A stretch of 64,000 nt of DNA from Zoogloea sp041911615 (GCF_041911615.1 NZ_JAYROR010000127.1:5172-69171); one strand, 5' to 3'. Shown: positions 1-14,198, counted from the first letter of the stretch. Translations and numbers: made by a program. The notes: a model not told the origin generated them from the sequence alone.

Positions 1-202
1 TGCGCAGGATGATGCCGTGGAGGATCGGCCACCAGATCGCGCGGGGGATTTCGACCACCCGGGGATCGGACAGGAATTCGCGCAGGTAGGGGCGCAGCGC
101 GGCGGCGGTGGGAGCGGCAGGCGTGCCGAGATTGACCAGCAGGAGGCCGGTTCGCGGCGCCTGACCATGGGAATACGCTGGCTCTTGCCAGAATCGGTTC
201 AT
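1..202 (-). CDS. hemH: Ferrochelatase, N-terminal part (runs off the window)
   Basis: Ferrochelatase inserts Fe2+ into protoporphyrin IX, the last step of heme b synthesis. Only the first 67 or so codons are present. The visible protein starts MNRFWQEPAYSHG and continues with the family N-terminus: LLLVNLGTP, then a proline/alanine-rich stretch leading to LRPYLREFLSDPRVVEIPR. The ATG lies at 202-200 on the minus strand, 22 bases after the hrcA stop on the same strand, so hrcA and hemH probably share a transcript. The catalytic core is outside the window. Identification is firm from the N-terminal motif. Confidence 0.9.
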   Translation of the reverse strand, partial: MNRFWQEPAYSHGQAPRTGLLLVNLGTPAAPTAAALRPYLREFLSDPRVVEIPRAIWWPILHGIILR

Positions 203-224
203 CGGGTGCCTTTGGGTAGGAGTT

Positions 225-1253
225 TCAGTTTTGCCCGGAGAGGGCGTTGGTGAGCAGGCGGGCGGTGACGTCGACGATCGGGATGACCCGTTCGTAGGCC
301 ATGCGGGTGGGGCCGATGACGCCGACGGAACCGACCAGTTGCCCGTCGACTTCGTAAGGCGCGGTGACGACGCTGCAGTCGTCGAGCGGGCTGAGGCCGC
401 TCTCGCCGCCAATGAAGATCTGCACGCCCTGGGCGCGGTTCGAGATGTCGAGGAGCTGCATCAGCCCGGTCTTTTGTTCGAAGAGCTTGAACAGGTCGCG
501 CAGGCGGGCCATGTTCGACGACAAATCCTCGGCGTCGAGCAGATTGGTTTCGCCGGAGATCACGTAGGTGCTGCGGGTTTCCTCGAGGGCTTCGCTCCCT
601 GCCTCGACGGCGGCGCTCATCAGCTCGGTCATGTCGGAGCGCAGCTGCTTGAGTTCGTCCTGCAGGCGGTGACGGATCTCGCTGAAGGCGAGCCCGGCGA
701 AGTGCTGGTTGAGGTAGTTGGCGGCGGTGACCAGCTCCGACGGGCTGTAGGCGCGCTTGGTGAATAGGATGCGGTTCTGCACGTCGCCGGCGGTGGTGAC
801 GAGGATCAGCAGGATGCGCGTCTCGGACAGGCTGACGAACTCGATCTGGCGGATCTTCAGGCCGTCCTGCTTGGGCGAGACGACGACGCCGGCGAAATGA
901 GTGAGGCCCGACAGCAGCTGCGAGGCGGCGTTCAGCACGCGCTGGGGCTCGCCGGGCTGGATCTGGCCCTTGAGCTCCTGCAGCTGGCCGACGCCCAGAG
1001 GCTGCACGGTGAGCAGGCTGTCCACGAAGAAACGATAGCCGAGCGACGTGGGAATGCGGCCGGCGGAGGTGTGCGGGCTGGTGATGAAGCCGAGCTCCTC
1101 CAGGTCCGACATGACGTTGCGCACCGTGGCCGGCGACAGTTGCAGGCCCGAGAAGCGCGACAGCGCCCGCGACCCGACCGGCTGGCCGTCGGCGATATAG
1201 TGCTCCACCAGGGTCTTGAGGAGGATTTGCGAGCGTTGGTCGAGGCTGGTCAT
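225..1253 (-). CDS. hrcA: Heat-inducible transcription repressor HrcA
   Basis: HrcA is the winged-helix repressor of groESL/dnaK-type heat-shock operons and binds the CIRCE element. The 342-residue product starts MTSLDQRSQILLKTLVEHYI and carries the N-terminal DNA-binding part (YIADGQPVGSR, then LSPATVRNVMSDLEELG and TSPHTSAGRIPT), followed by the ligand/GroEL-sensing domain. The frame stays open 22 codons further upstream. I chose the ATG at 1253 because it matches the family N-terminus. The gene is divergent from nadK and precedes hemH. No CIRCE inverted repeat was seen in the 94-bp divergent region, so autoregulation through CIRCE is not supported here. Confidence 0.95.
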   Translation of the reverse strand: MTSLDQRSQILLKTLVEHYIADGQPVGSRALSRFSGLQLSPATVRNVMSDLEELGFITSPHTSAGRIPTSLGYRFFVDSLLTVQPLGVGQLQELKGQIQPGEPQRVLNAASQLLSGLTHFAGVVVSPKQDGLKIRQIEFVSLSETRILLILVTTAGDVQNRILFTKRAYSPSELVTAANYLNQHFAGLAFSEIRHRLQDELKQLRSDMTELMSAAVEAGSEALEETRSTYVISGETNLLDAEDLSSNMARLRDLFKLFEQKTGLMQLLDISNRAQGVQIFIGGESGLSPLDDCSVVTAPYEVDGQLVGSVGVIGPTRMAYERVIPIVDVTARLLTNALSGQN

Positions 1254-1347
1254 GGCTGCGATTTCGATGATTCCCGGCGATTCTAAGAGAAGCCGGCGGG
1301 TCATGAGAAGCATGAGCACGCCACAGAATGTGTGGTTTAATCAATGC

Positions 1348-2232
1348 ATGACCTGCGAGTTCAAGACCATTGCGCTGATCGGTAAATATCAGAGCCCCGA
1401 AGTGGCCGATGCCGTGCTTCGGCTGGCCAATTATTTGCGCCATCTCGGCCTGAACGTCCTGATCGAGCAGGGGACTGCCAGTTCGACCGGGCTGACGGCC
1501 GGTTTCAGCGTCGCCAGCTACGAGGAAATCGGTGGCAACGCCGATCTTGCCGTGGTGCTCGGCGGCGATGGCACGCTGCTCAACAGCGCCTGCCGGCTCG
1601 CGGCCTACGACGTGCCGCTCGCCGGGGTCAACCAGGGTCGGCTGGGCTTCCTGACCGACATCTCCCGCGAGGTCGCGCTCGAGAAGGTCGGCGAGATCCT
1701 GCAGGGCGACTACACCGAGGAAAGCCGCATCCTGCTCGACGCCGAGGTGCTGCGCGCCGGACAGCGCGTGTTCCACACCCTGGCCCTGAACGACGTGGTG
1801 GTGAACAAGGGCGAACTGGGCCGCATGATCGAATTCGACCTGCGCATCGACGGCGAGTTCGTCTACACCCAGCGCTCCGACGGCATGATCGTCTCGACGC
1901 CCACCGGCTCGACGGCTTACGCGCTGTCCGCCAACGGTCCGATCCTCCACCCGAGCGTGGAAGGCATCGCGCTGGTGCCGATGTGTCCGCACGCCCTCAC
2001 CGCCCGCCCGATCACCCTGCCCGACAGCTGCTGCATCGAGATCGTGCTGCTGCCGCCCCATGATTCCCGCGTCCACTTCGACGGCCAGACCCGCTACGAC
2101 ACTCGCGCCGGCGACACCGTGCGGATCACCCGCTCGCCGCACCGGGTCCGCCTTCTCCACCCCAAGGGCTACAGCTACTTCGCGATGCTGCGCGAGAAGC
2201 TGCATTGGAGCTCGACGCCCCGCCACGGCTGA
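1348..2232 (+). CDS. nadK: NAD kinase
   Basis: This enzyme phosphorylates NAD+ to NADP+ with ATP or polyphosphate in the cytoplasm. The 294-residue protein has the diagnostic GGDGTLL motif (VVLGGDGTLLNSAC) and the NAD-site segments VNQGRLGFLTD and STPTGSTAYALSANGP. The open frame extends far upstream across hrcA. The ATG at 1348, giving MTCEFKTIALIGKYQSPE, matches the family length and start. It is divergent from hrcA and is followed 29 bases later by recN on the same strand, an arrangement frequent in betaproteobacteria. Confidence 0.95.
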   Translation: MTCEFKTIALIGKYQSPEVADAVLRLANYLRHLGLNVLIEQGTASSTGLTAGFSVASYEEIGGNADLAVVLGGDGTLLNSACRLAAYDVPLAGVNQGRLGFLTDISREVALEKVGEILQGDYTEESRILLDAEVLRAGQRVFHTLALNDVVVNKGELGRMIEFDLRIDGEFVYTQRSDGMIVSTPTGSTAYALSANGPILHPSVEGIALVPMCPHALTARPITLPDSCCIEIVLLPPHDSRVHFDGQTRYDTRAGDTVRITRSPHRVRLLHPKGYSYFAMLREKLHWSSTPRHG

Positions 2233-2261
2233 ACGCCGGGGTGCTTCCATTCGTTTTAGTC

Positions 2262-3926
2262 ATGCTGCGTCATCTTTCCATTCGCGATTTCGTGATCGTC
2301 GATCGGCTCGAACTTGAGTTCGCGCCGGGCTTCGGTGCCCTGACCGGCGAAACCGGTGCCGGCAAGTCGATTCTCCTGGATGCCCTCGGGCTCGCCCTCG
2401 GTGGCAAGGCCGAGGCGGGCGTGGTGCGCAGCGGCCAGGCCCGCGCCGAGATCGTCGCCGAGTTCGATCTGCCCGCCGACGGCCCGCTGCGAGCCTGGCT
2501 GGCGGAGCAGGGTATCGAGGTCGGCGACGAGGGGGCGCTGCTGTTGCGCCGGGTCATCGAGGGTGGCGGCCGGTCGCGCGCCTGGATCAACGGTTCGCCG
2601 GTCGTGCTGGCGCAGCTGCGCGCGGCTGGCGAGTGGCTTGCCGACATCCACGGCCAGCACGCCCATCACGCCTTGCTGCGCACCGATGCCCAGCTTGCGC
2701 TGGTGGACGCCCACGGTGGTCTGACGGTGCGCGCCGCCGAGGTCGCGGAGGCGTGGCGCGCCTGGTCGGCCCTGCGCCGCGCCCGCGAAGCGGCGGAGGA
2801 GGGCGCGTCGTCCACCGAGCGCGAGCGCGAACTGCTCGGCTGGCAGGTGAGCGAGTTGCGCGAACTGGCCTTCGATGCGGACGAGTGGCTGGCCCTCAAT
2901 CAGGAGCAGGCTCGCCTCGCCCACGCTGCGAGCCTCATCGAAGGTAGCGCCGAGGTGCTCGATGGCCTCGCCGACGGCGACTACGCCCTGGTCGGCCAGC
3001 TCGAAAGGCTGCTCGTCCGTGTGGCCGACATGGCCCGCCACGACGCGCAGCTCGCCGATGTGCAGGAGCTCCTCGGGGGCGCCGGCATCCAGCTCGACGA
3101 GGCGCTCCACGCCATGCGCCGCTACCGCGACCGCCTCGATCTCGATCCGAGCCGGCTGGCCGAGATCGATCAGCGCATCCAGGCCATCACCGTCGCCGCA
3201 CGCAAGTATCGGGTGGCGCCGGAAGGTCTGCCCGACGTGCTGGCCGAGAGCGCCGGACGGCTCGAGCGGCTGGTGCGTCAGTCCGATCCGGCGGCATTGG
3301 CGCGCGAGGAGGCCGCCGCCCGCGAGGCCTTCCTGGCGCTGGCCCAGCCCCTGTCCGACGATCGCCGCGAGGTCGCGGCTGCATTGTCCGCTGCGGTGAC
3401 CGAGGCGATGCAGTCGCTGGCGATGGGAGGGGCCAAGTTCGAGATCGCCCTGCGCCCTGCCGATGAGGGGAGCGCGAGCGGGCTGGAGGGCGTCGAGTTC
3501 CTCGTCACCGCCAATGCCAGCCAGCCCCTGCGTCCGTTGGCGCGGGTGGCGTCGGGCGGCGAGCTGTCGCGCATCGGGCTGGCGATCCAGGTCATCACCA
3601 GCCGCAACGCGGCGACGCCGACGCTGATCTTCGACGAGGTGGACGTGGGCATCGGCGGGCGGGTGGCCGAAATCGTCGGCCGCCTGCTGCGCCAACTGGG
3701 CGAGGATCGTCAGGTGTTGTGCGTGACTCACCTGCCCCAGGTGGCCGCGCAGGCCAACTGGCAGTGGTCCATCGCCAAGGAAACGCGCGACGGCGAGACG
3801 CTGTCACGGGTCACACCGCTGGACGACGCCGCGCGGATCGAGGAAATCGCCCGAATGCTGGGCGGGGTGAACATCACCGACACCACCCGCAGCCACGCTG
3901 CGGAGATGCTCGGTCTTAAGGGCTGA
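2262..3926 (+). CDS. recN: DNA repair protein RecN
   Basis: RecN is an SMC-like ATPase that acts at double-strand breaks. The 554-residue product starts MLRHLSIRDFVIVDRLELEF and has the Walker A motif GETGAGKS near residue 33. A long helical, coiled-coil-prone middle follows. The C-terminal ATPase half has the signature LARVASGGELSRIGLAIQ and Walker B TLIFDEVDVGIGG. The length equals the usual 550-560. The upstream extension of the frame overlaps nadK and was not used. No convincing LexA box (CTGT-N8-ACAG) was seen just upstream. The gene is convergent with the GDT1-like gene, with stop codons only 12 bases apart. Confidence 0.95.
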   Translation: MLRHLSIRDFVIVDRLELEFAPGFGALTGETGAGKSILLDALGLALGGKAEAGVVRSGQARAEIVAEFDLPADGPLRAWLAEQGIEVGDEGALLLRRVIEGGGRSRAWINGSPVVLAQLRAAGEWLADIHGQHAHHALLRTDAQLALVDAHGGLTVRAAEVAEAWRAWSALRRAREAAEEGASSTERERELLGWQVSELRELAFDADEWLALNQEQARLAHAASLIEGSAEVLDGLADGDYALVGQLERLLVRVADMARHDAQLADVQELLGGAGIQLDEALHAMRRYRDRLDLDPSRLAEIDQRIQAITVAARKYRVAPEGLPDVLAESAGRLERLVRQSDPAALAREEAAAREAFLALAQPLSDDRREVAAALSAAVTEAMQSLAMGGAKFEIALRPADEGSASGLEGVEFLVTANASQPLRPLARVASGGELSRIGLAIQVITSRNAATPTLIFDEVDVGIGGRVAEIVGRLLRQLGEDRQVLCVTHLPQVAAQANWQWSIAKETRDGETLSRVTPLDDAARIEEIARMLGGVNITDTTRSHAAEMLGLKG

Positions 3927-3945
3927 GCAGGCGCTCGCTCAGCCC
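3920..3945. terminator. 9-bp inverted repeat spanning both stop codons of recN and the GDT1-like gene
   Basis: GGGCTGAGC (3920-3928), an 8-base loop, and GCTCAGCCC (3937-3945) form a perfect dyad. It contains the recN stop (3924-3926) and the stop of the opposite gene (3941-3939). There is no following T-run, so it is at best a weak bidirectional terminator or an mRNA 3'-end hairpin. Confidence 0.5.
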
Positions 3946-4514
3946 AGGCTGGCGGCGCCGGCCATCGTCACCACGCCGGTGAGCACGAACACGCCGGCGG
4001 CAATCCAGCGGATCTTTTCCAGCGGCAGGCGGCGGGCCAGGCCTTCGCCGAGCAGTACCGCCGGGACGTTGGCGATCATCATGCCGACGGTCGTTCCGAG
4101 CACCACCCAGGCCAGGGCGTCGAAACGCGCGGCCAGGGCAACGGTGGCGAGCTGGGTCTTGTCGCCCATCTCGGCGATGAAGAACGCGATCGTGGTGGTG
4201 ACGAAGGCGCCCGCGGGATGTACCTCGGCAGGCGCCTCGTCGTCGTCGAGGGTGTCGGGCTTCAAGGTCCACAGGCCGAAGGCGATGAACACCGCGCCGA
4301 CGATCCACGGCAGCCAGCGTTCCGGAATGTACTGGGCCAGCCACACGCCCACCGAGCCGGCAAGGGCGTGGTTGAGAATCGTCGCGACGAAAATGCCGGC
4401 GATGATCGCCCACGGTTTGCGCAGTCGTGCGGCGAGGACGAAGGACAGCAGTTGGGTCTTGTCGCCGATTTCAGCCAGGGCGACGAGGGCGGTCGAGGTG
4501 AGGAAGGCTTCCAC
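3939..4514 (-). CDS. TMEM165/GDT1-family (UPF0016) membrane protein, probable Mn2+/Ca2+ transporter
   Basis: This 191-residue integral membrane protein has the two family repeats. Each carries the E-x-G-D-K-T signature: ALAEIGDKTQLLSFVLAARL near residue 13, and FIAEMGDKTQLATVALAARF in the second half. Members of this family (yeast Gdt1, human TMEM165, bacterial MneA-type exporters) move Mn2+ and/or Ca2+ across membranes. Bacterial members are often manganese exporters. About six hydrophobic helices can be read, with an acidic linker (DTLDDDEAPAEVH) between repeats. It lies 60 bases downstream of fur on the same strand, so co-transcription with a metal regulator is possible. No yybP-ykoY-type Mn riboswitch fits the short gap. 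Confidence 0.85.
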   Translation of the reverse strand: MEAFLTSTALVALAEIGDKTQLLSFVLAARLRKPWAIIAGIFVATILNHALAGSVGVWLAQYIPERWLPWIVGAVFIAFGLWTLKPDTLDDDEAPAEVHPAGAFVTTTIAFFIAEMGDKTQLATVALAARFDALAWVVLGTTVGMMIANVPAVLLGEGLARRLPLEKIRWIAAGVFVLTGVVTMAGAASLG

Positions 4515-4574
4515 TGGTGCAGGGCGGCCGGAGGGCCGGAAAAGAGGTGTCGGGCGGGCGGAGGCGGTGAGCGC

Positions 4575-5036
4575 TCAGCGCGTGGTGGTGTCGCCGGGGT
4601 GGCCCGCGGTGGGCTTGTGGGGGCAGTCGGTCTTCTTGCAGTCGACGTAAAGATAGAGCGCGTGTTCGCGGACGCTGAAACCGCGCTCTTCGGCAACGCG
4701 GTTCTGGCGTTCCTCGATGGCGGGGTCGAAGAACTCCTCGACGTGGCCGCATTGCATGCAGACCAGGTGGTCGTGGTGGTTGCCTTCGTTGAGCTCGAAC
4801 ACCGCCTTGCCCGATTCGAAGTAGTGTCGCTCGAGCAGGCCGGCCTGCTCGAACTGGGTCAGGACGCGATAGACGGTGGCGAGGCCGATGTCCATGTCTT
4901 CCGCGATGAGCAGGCGGTAGACATCCTCGGCGGTCAGGTGGCGGTTTTCGACTTTCTGGAACAGGTCGAGGATCTTGAGCCGCGGAAAGGTGGCCTTGAG
5001 GCCAATGTTCTTGAGGTTCTGGGAGTTGCTGGACAT
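4575..5036 (-). CDS. fur: Ferric uptake regulator Fur
   Basis: Fur is the iron-sensing repressor. The 153-residue protein starts MSSNSQNLKNIGLKATFPRL, contains the winged helix (LTAEDVYRLL, then DIGLATVYRVLTQFEQAGLL), the metal site HHDHLVCMQCG and the C-terminal CKKTDCPH. The helix-turn-helix LATVYRVL segment and the H-x-H-x2-C-x2-C motif are clear. The gene is divergent from bamE, an arrangement conserved in beta- and gammaproteobacteria. The 122-bp divergent region has an AT-rich core (ATATGATATAG at 5085-5095) that could hold promoters for both genes. A convincing Fur box was not recognised there. Confidence 0.95.
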   Translation of the reverse strand: MSSNSQNLKNIGLKATFPRLKILDLFQKVENRHLTAEDVYRLLIAEDMDIGLATVYRVLTQFEQAGLLERHYFESGKAVFELNEGNHHDHLVCMQCGHVEEFFDPAIEERQNRVAEERGFSVREHALYLYVDCKKTDCPHKPTAGHPGDTTTR

Positions 5037-5158
5037 GGAGGCTCCAAAAAACTGGAGGAGACGGCCGGGAGCCCGGCAAGCCCCATATGATATAGTTTCT
5101 GTCCCTCGTTGAGAATGCGGCGTCCCGGCCGCGATTCCCGTCCGTTCCTCGAAACGCC

Positions 5159-5527
5159 ATGCGCAAACTGTCTTCTTTCGCCCTGTTGACCGCGATGGGC
5201 GCGGCCCTGTCCGGCTGCTCCGCCACCGCGGTAAGCGATTTCGTGAAGCCTTACCGGATCGACATCCGCCAGGGCAATTACGTGACCCAGGAGATGGTCG
5301 CCCAGCTCAAGCCGGGCATGACCCGCGACCAGGTGCGCTTCGTGCTCGGCACGCCCCTGCTCACCGACGTCTTTCACGCCGATCGCTGGGATTACGTCTA
5401 TCGCTTCCGCCCCGGGAAGGGGGCCGATACCCAGGAGCGGCGTCTCGCCGTGATCTTTGCCGACGACCGGCTGGCCCGTGTCGAAGGCGACGTCCGGCCG
5501 GGCGAAGCCGCGGACGACGCCCGCTGA
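5159..5527 (+). CDS. bamE: Outer membrane assembly lipoprotein BamE (OmlA)
   Basis: BamE is a small lipoprotein of the BAM complex that folds beta-barrel proteins into the outer membrane. The 122-residue product has a type II signal peptide ending in the lipobox LSGC at about residues 18-21. The SmpA/OmlA core follows: LKPGMTRDQVRFVLGTP, then DVFHADRWDYVYRFRPG. It is divergent from fur and is followed 44 bases later by dapB. Confidence 0.93.
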   Translation: MRKLSSFALLTAMGAALSGCSATAVSDFVKPYRIDIRQGNYVTQEMVAQLKPGMTRDQVRFVLGTPLLTDVFHADRWDYVYRFRPGKGADTQERRLAVIFADDRLARVEGDVRPGEAADDAR

Positions 5528-5571
5528 GGCGCGGCCCGTCCTCTTCATTCTGATTTCCTATCGGTGCACTC

Positions 5572-6378
5572 ATGAATAAAGTTCGTATCGCGATTGCCGG
5601 TGCGTCCGGGCGCATGGGCCGGATGCTTCTCGAAACCGTCATCAAAGCCAGCGACGCCGAGCTCGTGGCGGCCTTCGAGCAGCCCGGCAGCCCCTTCATC
5701 GGCAAGGACGCCGGCGAGCTGGTCGGCCTGCCTGGCGGCGTGACGATCACCGCCGACGTGGCGGCGGGGCTCGCCGGCGCCGATTGCCTGATCGACTTCA
5801 CCCGCCCGGAAGGCACGCTTCATCACCTCGGTCTGGCCCGCGCGGCCGGCTGCGGCATGGTGATCGGCACCACCGGCCTGTCGCCGGAGGACAAGGCGGC
5901 GATCGCCGCGGCGGCCGAGCACATTCCCGTGGTCCTGGCGCCGAACATGGCGATCGGCGTGAATGCGGTGTTCAAGCTGCTCGAAGTGGCGGCCCGCATC
6001 CTGGACGAGGGCTACGATGTCGAAGTCATCGAGGCCCATCACCGGATGAAGGTCGATGCGCCGTCGGGTACCGCCCTGCGCATGGGCGAGGTGGTTGCAA
6101 AGGTGCTCGGGCGCGATCTTGAAACCTGCGCGATCTACGGCCGCGAGGGTGTCACCGGCGAGCGCGACAGCCAGACCATCGGTTTCTCGACGATTCGCGG
6201 CGGCGACATCGTGGGCGATCACACGGTGCTCTTCGCCGGCATCGGCGAGCGCATCGAGATCACCCACAAGAGCAGCAGCCGCATGCCGTACGCGTCCGGC
6301 AGCCTGCGGGCGGCGCGTTTCATCGCCGGGCGCAAGTCCGGCCTCTTCGACATGCAGGATGTCCTCGGGCTCAAGTAG
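5572..6378 (+). CDS. dapB: 4-hydroxy-tetrahydrodipicolinate reductase
   Basis: DapB reduces 4-hydroxy-tetrahydrodipicolinate with NAD(P)H in the lysine/diaminopimelate pathway. The 268-residue protein starts MNKVRIAIAGASGRMGRMLL, which is the Rossmann GxSGRMG nucleotide site. It has GTTGLS, the catalytic segment EAHHRMKVDAPSGTALRMGE and the C-terminal ITHKSSSRMPYASGSLRAA. The length is that expected for the family. It probably shares a transcript with bamE. Confidence 0.96.
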   Translation: MNKVRIAIAGASGRMGRMLLETVIKASDAELVAAFEQPGSPFIGKDAGELVGLPGGVTITADVAAGLAGADCLIDFTRPEGTLHHLGLARAAGCGMVIGTTGLSPEDKAAIAAAAEHIPVVLAPNMAIGVNAVFKLLEVAARILDEGYDVEVIEAHHRMKVDAPSGTALRMGEVVAKVLGRDLETCAIYGREGVTGERDSQTIGFSTIRGGDIVGDHTVLFAGIGERIEITHKSSSRMPYASGSLRAARFIAGRKSGLFDMQDVLGLK

Positions 6379-6491
6379 CCCGGGCGCGGCAGCAGCAACC
6401 GTCGGGCTCAAGGATGGCGACGGTATGCCGTTATCGGTGGTAGCAGTTCCCGGATAGGCGCGCCGGCTGATGCGGTGCGCTTTCTTGTTGA

Positions 6492-9101
<2,610 letters not shown>

Positions 9102-9137
9102 CGTGTCAGCGTCCTGTCAGTTTTCCTGTTCTCACGT

Positions 9138-9167
9138 TTGCCCGAAAGGCCCGCTCCGGGCTATAAT
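9138..9167 (+). promoter_or_regulatory. Candidate sigma-70 promoter of carAB
   Basis: TTGCCC (9138-9143) and a perfect TATAAT (9162-9167) are separated by 18 bases. Transcription would begin near 9174, immediately ahead of the leader hairpin at 9183-9213. Confidence 0.65.
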
Positions 9168-9182
9168 TAGAAAGTTTCTCAG

Positions 9183-9213
9183 CGGGATAGCCACAGCGGC
9201 TGATCCCGTTTTT
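9183..9213 (+). terminator. Terminator-like hairpin in the carA leader (possible attenuator)
   Basis: CGGGAT-AGCC (9183-9192), loop ACAGC and GGCT-G-ATCCCG (9198-9208, one bulged G) are followed by five T (9209-9213). It lies only some 10 bases after the predicted transcription start and about 60 bases before the carA start codon. It therefore looks like an intrinsic terminator inside the carAB leader. It could also end transcription coming from the kinase gene. Confidence 0.55.
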
Positions 9214-9234
9214 CATGTGTAGCCACTACACATG
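9214..9234 (+). promoter_or_regulatory. Perfect 9-bp palindrome in the carA leader
   Basis: CATGTGTAG (9214-9222), CCA, CTACACATG (9226-9234). The dyad follows directly behind the T-run of the leader hairpin and ends on the ATG at 9232, an alternative in-frame start of carA. It could be an operator or a second RNA hairpin. Confidence 0.5.
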
Positions 9235-9270
9235 TCTGCCGCCCAATCACAAGATTTCGAGGAGTTCGCC

Positions 9271-10413
9271 GTGTCTGCTTTCCCGCCCGCCATTCTTGCT
9301 CTTGCCGACGGGACGGTGTTTTACGGTAAGGGTATCGGGGCGCTAGGTTCGACGGTTGGCGAGGTGGTCTTCAACACCTCCATGTCGGGATATCAGGAAA
9401 TCCTCACCGACCCGAGCTACTGCCGCCAGATCGTCACGCTCACCTATCCGCACATCGGCAATACCGGTATCAACCGCGAAGACTGCGAGGCCGGCAAGGT
9501 CCACGCCGCCGGCCTGGTGATCCGCGATCTGCCGCTGGTGGCGTCCAACTGGCGCAGCGAGCAGTCGCTCGATGCCTACCTCAAGACCGAGAACATCGTC
9601 GCCATCGCCGGCATCGATACCCGCAAGCTGACCCGCATCCTGCGTGAAAAGGGAGCCCAGGCCGGTTGCATCGTCACCGCCGCCACGGCTGCCGAATTGA
9701 ACGTCGAGGCTGCGCTGGCTCAGGCGCGCGGATTCCCCGGCCTCGCCGGCATGGATCTCGCAAAGGTTGTCTCGGCCACCGAGACCTATCCTTGGAGCGA
9801 GGGCGAGTGGCAACTCGACAAGGGCTACGTTGCCGCCGAGAACCCTCGTTTCCATGTCGTTGCCTACGACTACGGCGTCAAGCGCAACATCCTGCGCATG
9901 TTGGCCGAGCGCGGCTGCCGCCTGACCGTCGTGCCCGCCCAGACGCCTGCCGCCGATGTGCTGGCGCTCAATCCGGACGGTGTCTTTCTGTCCAACGGCC
10001 CCGGCGATCCGGAGCCCTGCGACTACGCGATCAAGGCGATCCAGGAAATCCTGGCGAAGGGCATCCCGACCTTCGGCATCTGTCTCGGCCACCAGCTGCT
10101 GGCCCTGGCCTCCGGCGCCAAGACGATGAAGATGAAGTTCGGCCACCACGGTGCCAATCACCCGGTCAAGGACCTCGACTCCGGTCAGGTGCTGATCACC
10201 AGCCAGAACCACGGGTTCGCCGCCGACATCGCCTCGCTGCCAGCCAATCTGCGCGTGACCCACGTCTCGCTGTTCGACGGCAGCCTGCAAGGGATGGCCC
10301 GCACCGACGTGCCGGCGTTCTCGTTCCAGGGTCACCCGGAAGCCAGCCCCGGCCCCCACGACGTGGCCTACCTGTTCGATCGATTCATTTCGCTGATGGA
10401 GGCGAAGGGCTGA
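9271..10413 (+). CDS. carA: Carbamoyl-phosphate synthase small (glutaminase) subunit
   Basis: CarA hydrolyses glutamine and passes ammonia to CarB for carbamoyl phosphate, used in arginine and pyrimidine synthesis. The protein has the N-terminal domain (LADGTVFYGKGIG, FNTSMSGYQEILTDPSY) and a class I glutaminase with nucleophile Cys in FGICLGHQLLALA and His in FQGHPEASPGPHD. I prefer the GTG at 9271 (380 residues) because GAGGAG lies 8 bases ahead and the length fits. An in-frame ATG at 9232 would add 13 residues, but it lies inside a palindrome and lacks a ribosome site. It is followed by carB after 71 bases. Confidence 0.95.
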   Translation: MSAFPPAILALADGTVFYGKGIGALGSTVGEVVFNTSMSGYQEILTDPSYCRQIVTLTYPHIGNTGINREDCEAGKVHAAGLVIRDLPLVASNWRSEQSLDAYLKTENIVAIAGIDTRKLTRILREKGAQAGCIVTAATAAELNVEAALAQARGFPGLAGMDLAKVVSATETYPWSEGEWQLDKGYVAAENPRFHVVAYDYGVKRNILRMLAERGCRLTVVPAQTPAADVLALNPDGVFLSNGPGDPEPCDYAIKAIQEILAKGIPTFGICLGHQLLALASGAKTMKMKFGHHGANHPVKDLDSGQVLITSQNHGFAADIASLPANLRVTHVSLFDGSLQGMARTDVPAFSFQGHPEASPGPHDVAYLFDRFISLMEAKG

Positions 10414-10484
10414 GGCCGATCGCCCTGCCGGCGCGCCGTTGCGCGCCACTCCCAGGCCATCCGCAATCCAGTCGCTGAAGAACC

Positions 10485-13705
<3,221 letters not shown>

Positions 13706-13709
<4 letters not shown>

Positions 13710-14182
13710 ACAAGGTTCCGCTCACCGTGAATGGTGCCGAGAAGCTGAAGCAGGAGCTGCACCGCCTGAAAACCGTCGATCGCCCCAACGTGATTGCGGC
13801 GATCGCCGAGGCGCGCTCCCACGGGGATCTATCGGAAAACGCCGAGTACGATGCAGCCAAGGAGCGTCAGGGCTTTATCGAGGGGCGGATTCGCGAGGTC
13901 GAGGGCAAGCTGTCGAACGCGCAGATCATTGATCCCAAGCTGCTCGATGCCGATGGCCGTTGCGTGTTCGGCGCGACGGTCGAGCTCGAGGATCTGGAGA
14001 CGGGCGATACCGTGACATACCAGATCGTCGGTGACGACGAGGCTGACATCAAGGAAGGCAAGATCGCGATCAGTTCGCCGATCGCCCGCGCGCTGATCGG
14101 CAAGTTCGCCGGTGATGTCGCCGAGGTGCAGGCCCCCAAAGGCGTGCGCGAACTCGAGCTGATCGACGTACGTTACGTCTGA
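13706..14182 (+). CDS. greA: Transcription elongation factor GreA
   Basis: GreA enters the RNA polymerase secondary channel and stimulates cleavage of backtracked RNA. The 158-residue protein has the N-terminal coiled coil with the acidic tip (SHGDLSENAEYDAAKERQGF) and the C-terminal FKBP-like domain (KIAISSPIARALIGKFAGD). Both the length and the DLSENAEY tip are diagnostic. The ATG overlaps the carB stop (ATGA). Confidence 0.97.
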
Positions 14183-14198
14183 CAGGGCCGTTGCCGGA

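Noticed and set aside
1254..1347. CIRCE element for HrcA in the hrcA/nadK region
   Set aside because: No TTAGCACTC-N9-GAGTGCTAA-like repeat is present. Only a weak TAGAAT is seen on the minus strand.
4515..4574. Manganese riboswitch ahead of the GDT1-like gene
   Set aside because: Only 60 bases separate it from fur, too short for a yybP-ykoY aptamer, and the conserved loop sequences are not seen.
5037..5158. Fur box in the fur/bamE divergent region
   Set aside because: AT-rich ATATGATATAG and TTGAGAATG were considered, but neither gives a convincing 19-bp Fur palindrome.
5784..6122. Alternative frames inside dapB
   Set aside because: Arg/Gly-rich shadow frames within a complete dapB.
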